NCBI RefSeq assembly: GCF_030866825.1
Contig: NZ_CP133020.1
Span: 4,676,678 to 4,740,677, forward strand
Direction: 5' to 3'
Origin: Rathayibacter sp. SW19
GTDB lineage: Bacteria; Actinomycetota; Actinomycetes; Actinomycetales; Microbacteriaceae
Length of the DNA: 64,000 nt
Notes under the pieces: generated by a model
The model's database searches: none
What the model was told of the DNA's origin: nothing
The model's input: only the letters and a program-made list of their open reading frames with translations
Position numbers and translations under genes: made by a program
Shown here: piece by piece, positions 61,081-64,000 of the stretch
Layout of the letters: the number at the start of each line of letters is the position of its first letter
Numbering within the stretch: the stretch's first letter is position 1

Positions 61081-61729
61081 AGGCAGCGGTGATGACGGTG
61101 TGGCGCTCGGCTCCCTCGCCGTGGGAAACGGATGTGTACCCGCGCTCCGACACTATGTCATGCACCAGTTTGCGCTCGTATGAGGACATTGCCGGCAATG
61201 CAGCCTGCGTAGCGCCTTCATCGAGCTTCACAATGGCGTGGTCGACCAGCACTGCAAGTTCCGCAGCACGGGCATCTCTGGAGCCGCCGATATCAAGGAT
61301 CATCCGCGAGAAGGCGCCGGTCTTGTTTTGCACGGCCAAGCGGGTGAGTTCCTGGAGCGCACTGACAACGTCGGGCTTCGATAACACCCTCAGGTTGGCG
61401 TTTTCACCGGCGGTCACAGCAAGGTATGCGCGACCGTTCCGCGCATCAATGTCAATGTCACCGTCCAGGTCGCAGATGTCGAGGAACTCCTCGATGTAGT
61501 CTGCGGCGATGTCACCCTCTTCTTCGAGCTGCGCGGTGGTCGGAACGTCTCTGTGTGCGGGGGAGTGACCCGCGCTCGAGTGCAGCACAGGGGTTTCTCC
61601 CGTGGTGGCCGGCGTCACCCGTGCGTCGCTGTGTTGAACGTCGCTGTCTTGAAGGTCGCTGTGTTGAAGGTCGCTGTCTTGAATATCGCCGTCTTGAATA
61701 TCGCCGTACGGAACGTCGGTCATGCTCAC
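61079..61729 (-). CDS. jag: RNA-binding protein Jag/KhpB (KH and R3H domains)
   Basis: 216 residues. The first 75 are acidic and repetitive (about six units of G/SD-I/L/V-Q-D/H, from 15-bp DNA repeats). A KH-type domain follows (EGDIAADYIEEFLDICDLDG, RAYLAVTAGENANLRVLSKP), then R3H with DARAAELAVLVDHAIVKLDE, MSSYERKLVHDIVSE and GYTSVSHGEGAERHTVI. KhpB is a global RNA chaperone partner encoded next to yidC. A GTG overlapping the yidC stop, or the ATG two codons on, could be the start. Confidence 0.93.
   Translation of the reverse strand: MSMTDVPYGDIQDGDIQDSDLQHSDLQDSDVQHSDARVTPATTGETPVLHSSAGHSPAHRDVPTTAQLEEEGDIAADYIEEFLDICDLDGDIDIDARNGRAYLAVTAGENANLRVLSKPDVVSALQELTRLAVQNKTGAFSRMILDIGGSRDARAAELAVLVDHAIVKLDEGATQAALPAMSSYERKLVHDIVSERGYTSVSHGEGAERHTVITAA
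61626..61715. repeat. 15-bp tandem repeat in jag
   Basis: Six 15-bp units of the type TCGCTGTCTTGAAGG, degenerate at the ends, in frame within jag. They encode alternating SDLQH/SDVQD/GDIQD pentapeptides. Confidence 0.85.
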
Positions 61730-62694
61730 TACTTCTTCCCGGTCTGCTTCTTGGCCCGACTCTTGCCCATTGGCTGTTCGCGCTGCGTGGACTTTTTCGG
61801 CTGCTCCTCGATACTGAGGATGACGTCCCCCTCCGGAGACAGCAGCTTTCCCTTGCGCGCCAAACGCGCCTCGCGCGCCTTCGCCGCATCGCTACCCGGT
61901 GTCGGCATGTTTCGGATCACAATGAACTGCTGGACCATGGTCCAGATGTTCGAGGTCAGCCAGTAGAACATCACTCCGAGCGGGAATGCGAAGCCTGAAA
62001 ACAGGAAGACGAAGGGGAGGAGGTAGAGCAAGATTCGCTGCTGCTTGAACTGCGGAGAGGCCTTCGTCTCCGGCGACATGTTCTTGGAGACAATCTGTAG
62101 TTGTGTGAAGAACTGCGACGCGGTCATCAGCGCCACCATGATCGCGGCAACCACCATGACGCCGGTCAACTGCGGGTTATGGTTCATCGCCCCTTGGAAG
62201 CTCATGTTCAGTGGAGCGAAACCGAAGAGATTCGCGTGTTCCAACTGATTACTCAGGGTTGCGTTGAGTGGCCCGACGCCGGATTGCCCCTTCTGGGCAT
62301 TGTCCAGAACCTGGAACAGGCTGAAGAAGATCGGCATCTGCAACAGCAACGGGAGGCAGGAACTCAGTGGGTTCGTCCCGGTTTCCTTGTACAGCGCCAT
62401 GGTCTCTCGAGACATCGCCTCGCGAGAGAGCTGGTCTTTCTTGCCCTTGTACTTGTCCTGAATCTTTTTGAGTTGCGGCGCCACCTCCAACATCCGCCGC
62501 TGGTTTTTGATCTGGCGTACGAAGATCGGGATCAGTGCGGCACGCACGACGATGGTAAGACCGACGATGGCCAGTACCCAGGTCAAGCCGCCCGCAGGAT
62601 CCATGCCGACTGACGTCAGCAGCCAATGCCAGGCCACCAGGATGAGCTCGACAGCCCATTTAATGGGCCAGAGTATCGTTCCGATGAAGTCCAT
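61729..62694 (-). CDS. yidC: Membrane protein insertase YidC
   Basis: 321 residues, five membrane helices. LTWVLAIVGLTIVVRAALIP, then FVRQIKNQRRMLEVAPQLKKIQDKYKGKKDQL (cytoplasmic hairpin) and GTNPLSSCLPLLLQMPIFFSLFQVL are the YidC/Oxa1 core. The basic C-terminal tail binds ribosomes. The membrane-buried Arg of helix 1 is present in IVVRAALIP. It lies 9 bp after yidD. Confidence 0.96.
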   Translation of the reverse strand: MDFIGTILWPIKWAVELILVAWHWLLTSVGMDPAGGLTWVLAIVGLTIVVRAALIPIFVRQIKNQRRMLEVAPQLKKIQDKYKGKKDQLSREAMSRETMALYKETGTNPLSSCLPLLLQMPIFFSLFQVLDNAQKGQSGVGPLNATLSNQLEHANLFGFAPLNMSFQGAMNHNPQLTGVMVVAAIMVALMTASQFFTQLQIVSKNMSPETKASPQFKQQRILLYLLPFVFLFSGFAFPLGVMFYWLTSNIWTMVQQFIVIRNMPTPGSDAAKAREARLARKGKLLSPEGDVILSIEEQPKKSTQREQPMGKSRAKKQTGKK

Positions 62695-62703
62695 TGCGGT
62701 TGG

Positions 62704-63015
62704 TTAGCCCTTTCCTTGGCCATTGGCGACCACAAACCCGAACTGGGTTGTGTGGTAGCGACGTTTCTTCTTCAGCGGAACATCATCGATGCCTCCGGAT
62801 GCCCAGGGGTGGCATCGAATGATTCGTCGCACGCCCAGAACGACCCCGATCACGACACCGTGTTCCTGAATCGCCCCCAGAGCGTATGCAGAACAGGAGG
62901 GGTAGTACCGGCAGACGTCCCCATACAACGGTGAGATCACGGCACGGTAGGCGCGGAGAACAAGCACCACCACGTTGCGTGGCAGCAAGACGACACTTGC
63001 CACGGCCCTATTCAT
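62704..63015 (-). CDS. yidD: Membrane protein insertion efficiency factor YidD
   Basis: 103 residues. The family core YRAVISPLYGDVCRYYPSCSAYALGAIQEHG with its conserved Cys pair is present, followed by RRIIRCHPWASGGIDDVP. The ATG at 63015 overlaps the rnpA stop (ATGA), so the frame further upstream is not used. It helps YidC insert proteins. Confidence 0.95.
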   Translation of the reverse strand: MNRAVASVVLLPRNVVVLVLRAYRAVISPLYGDVCRYYPSCSAYALGAIQEHGVVIGVVLGVRRIIRCHPWASGGIDDVPLKKKRRYHTTQFGFVVANGQGKG

Positions 63016-63350
63016 CGGGTCCCTACCTTGCCAACAGTCCGGAAAACTTCTTCTTGCAGGGTAGCCCAAGATACTTCCGCCGCACCTGGAAGTGCTCTGA
63101 TCACGACGTCTGTGCCCGGCACAAGTGTCGGCAATAGCTGAGCGCTCAAAGCTTTCAGTCGCCTGCGCACCAGATTGCGGCGATTGGCGATGCCCACCGT
63201 CTTCCCAACGATGAAACCGAACCGCACGGTCGATGATCCGGCAACTCGTTGCGCATACGTGACGAGATGCTGCGATGAAGACTTGGCACCCCGACGCACG
63301 ACGGCGCGATAGTCAGCTCCCCGTGTGACGCGGTTACCCTTGGCGAGCAC
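63012..63350 (-). CDS. rnpA: Ribonuclease P protein component
   Basis: 112 residues, starting at GTG 63350 (VLAKGNRVTRGADYRAVVRRG). FGFIVGKTVGIANRRNLVRRRLKAL contains the RNR motif that contacts RNase P RNA. The open frame reaches back across rpmH, but the true start is set by homology. It lies 11 bp after rpmH and overlaps yidD. Confidence 0.96.
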   Translation of the reverse strand: MLAKGNRVTRGADYRAVVRRGAKSSSQHLVTYAQRVAGSSTVRFGFIVGKTVGIANRRNLVRRRLKALSAQLLPTLVPGTDVVIRALPGAAEVSWATLQEEVFRTVGKVGTR

Positions 63351-63361
63351 CGTTGCGGATG

Positions 63362-63499
63362 CTACGCGGAGAGTTCGGTGCGGCCCTTGCGACGACGGTT
63401 CGCCAGGATGGCGCGGCCGGCGCGAGTGCGCATACGAAGACGGAAGCCGTGCACCTTGGCGCGTCGGCGATTGTTCGGCTGAAAAGTTCGCTTGCTCAT
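63362..63499 (-). CDS. rpmH: 50S ribosomal protein L34
   Basis: 45 residues: it begins SKRTFQPNNRRRAKVHGFRL and ends with ILANRRRKGRTELSA. A complete, canonical L34, first in the rpmH-rnpA-yidD-yidC-jag-rsmG-parA-parB series, transcribed away from the origin. Confidence 0.97.
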   Translation of the reverse strand: MSKRTFQPNNRRRAKVHGFRLRMRTRAGRAILANRRRKGRTELSA

Positions 63500-63541
63500 A
63501 TCGTGTCTTTCGGTGTCTGATCTCTTTACAGGCTGGCACTG

Positions 63542-63595
63542 GGTTTCAAATCAATACGAGGTTTCAAATCAATATGGGATTTGAAATCGATACAG
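63542..63595. repeat. Three tandem 18-bp units upstream of rpmH
   Basis: GGTTTCAAATCAATACGA, GGTTTCAAATCAATATGG and GATTTGAAATCGATACAG follow one another without gaps. AT-rich compared with the surroundings; possibly promoter or origin-unwinding related. Confidence 0.75.
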
Positions 63596-63714
63596 ATACG
63601 AGTCAGCACTCACGAAGCCATAAAGCTTTTTGGGCAGCCAAAACGGCTGAAGTCAACTGATTAAAACTATGGCCTCCGGGCAGCAAGGTCAAACCGGGGA
63701 GGCGAAAATGTTGA

Positions 63715-63904
63715 TTATCCACAGTTTGAGTACTAAGCCTGACCATGACGCGCCGCCGGTTTTCGAATTGAAATCTCGCGAGAATTTGTTCCGAACGCCG
63801 TCTATTCGTTAGCGTGACAACCGAAGTTATCCCCAGGCCTGGCATCCACCATGCACCAATCGCTACGGTATATCCACAGGGTCGGTGGATAACTCTGTGA
63901 ATAA
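63715..63904. promoter_or_regulatory. DnaA box cluster
   Basis: Perfect TTATCCACA at 63715-63723. One-mismatch sites at 63827-63835 (TTATCCCCA), 63870-63878 (ATATCCACA), 63884-63892 (minus, TTATCCACC) and 63896-63904 (minus, TTATTCACA). This density is that of an origin or of the dnaA control region. Confidence 0.8.
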
Positions 63905-64000
63905 GAAGCTAACCCGGCGGGGAATACCGGGACGAAAGTCTTCACAATGGGGTGGAATCGGGTCTGCTGCACGCGGCCCGCAATAAGCAGTAGGGGAACA

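Larger units (their letters stand above)
63500..64000. other. oriC: rpmH-dnaA intergenic region, part of the replication origin
   Basis: No gene. It holds an 18-bp tandem repeat (63542-63595) and five DnaA-box-like sites (63715-63904). By the usual actinobacterial order dnaA should start just beyond the right edge. Confidence 0.8.

Overview
The window is a high-GC actinobacterial chromosome segment, most likely Microbacteriaceae (the family placement is inference). It runs up to the replication origin at the right edge. Evidence: the conserved origin-side order rpmH-rnpA-yidD-yidC-jag-rsmG-parA-parB; three parS sites; DnaA boxes in the last 300 bases; mycothiol genes (mshA, mshB); and the pcnA-DUF6049-murJ-trxB-trxA block. 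Many genes appear to be transcribed without a leader (TANNNT six bases before the start codon).

Layout. 1-6.3 kb: trpF (cut by the edge), a pseudouridine degradation pair (psuK, psuG), a divergent LysR regulator with a major facilitator transporter, and a membrane-anchored M15-like peptidase. 6.3-26.2 kb: an accessory region of small enzymes, regulator-enzyme pairs (MarR/epoxide hydrolase, MarR/esterase), a RhuM-Fic protein and an HTH-ClpN protein. It also holds many decayed pieces: two serine resolvase pseudogenes, an HsdR tail, a possible IS21-type end and a family of short intergenic repeats. 26.2-32.0 kb: housekeeping genes, dnaB, rplI-rpsR-ssb-rpsF (minus strand) and mshA-mshB (plus strand).

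32.0-48.4 kb is the most interesting part: a secreted RHS polymorphic toxin locus on the minus strand. A frameshifted DNRLRE/LamG partner precedes a 2277-residue RHS protein with a Hint domain and a small C-terminal toxin, followed by an overlapping candidate immunity gene. Behind it sits an orphan RHS core without signal peptide carrying a different toxin tip and its own candidate membrane immunity gene, then a third toxin-tip/immunity pair truncated next to an IS110-type remnant, and RHS core debris. The first two cores share about 1.68 kb of apparently identical DNA that stops exactly at the core/toxin junction, which suggests that tips are exchanged by homologous recombination.

48.8-63.5 kb: the conserved origin-proximal block: pcnA, a DUF6049 protein, murJ, trxB, trxA, a small lipoprotein-like peptide, an aminotransferase and an ATP-grasp ligase on the plus strand; parB, parA, rsmG, jag, yidC, yidD, rnpA and rpmH on the minus strand. 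The last 500 bases hold an 18-bp tandem repeat and a DnaA-box cluster, the start of the rpmH-dnaA origin region; dnaA itself is not in the window.
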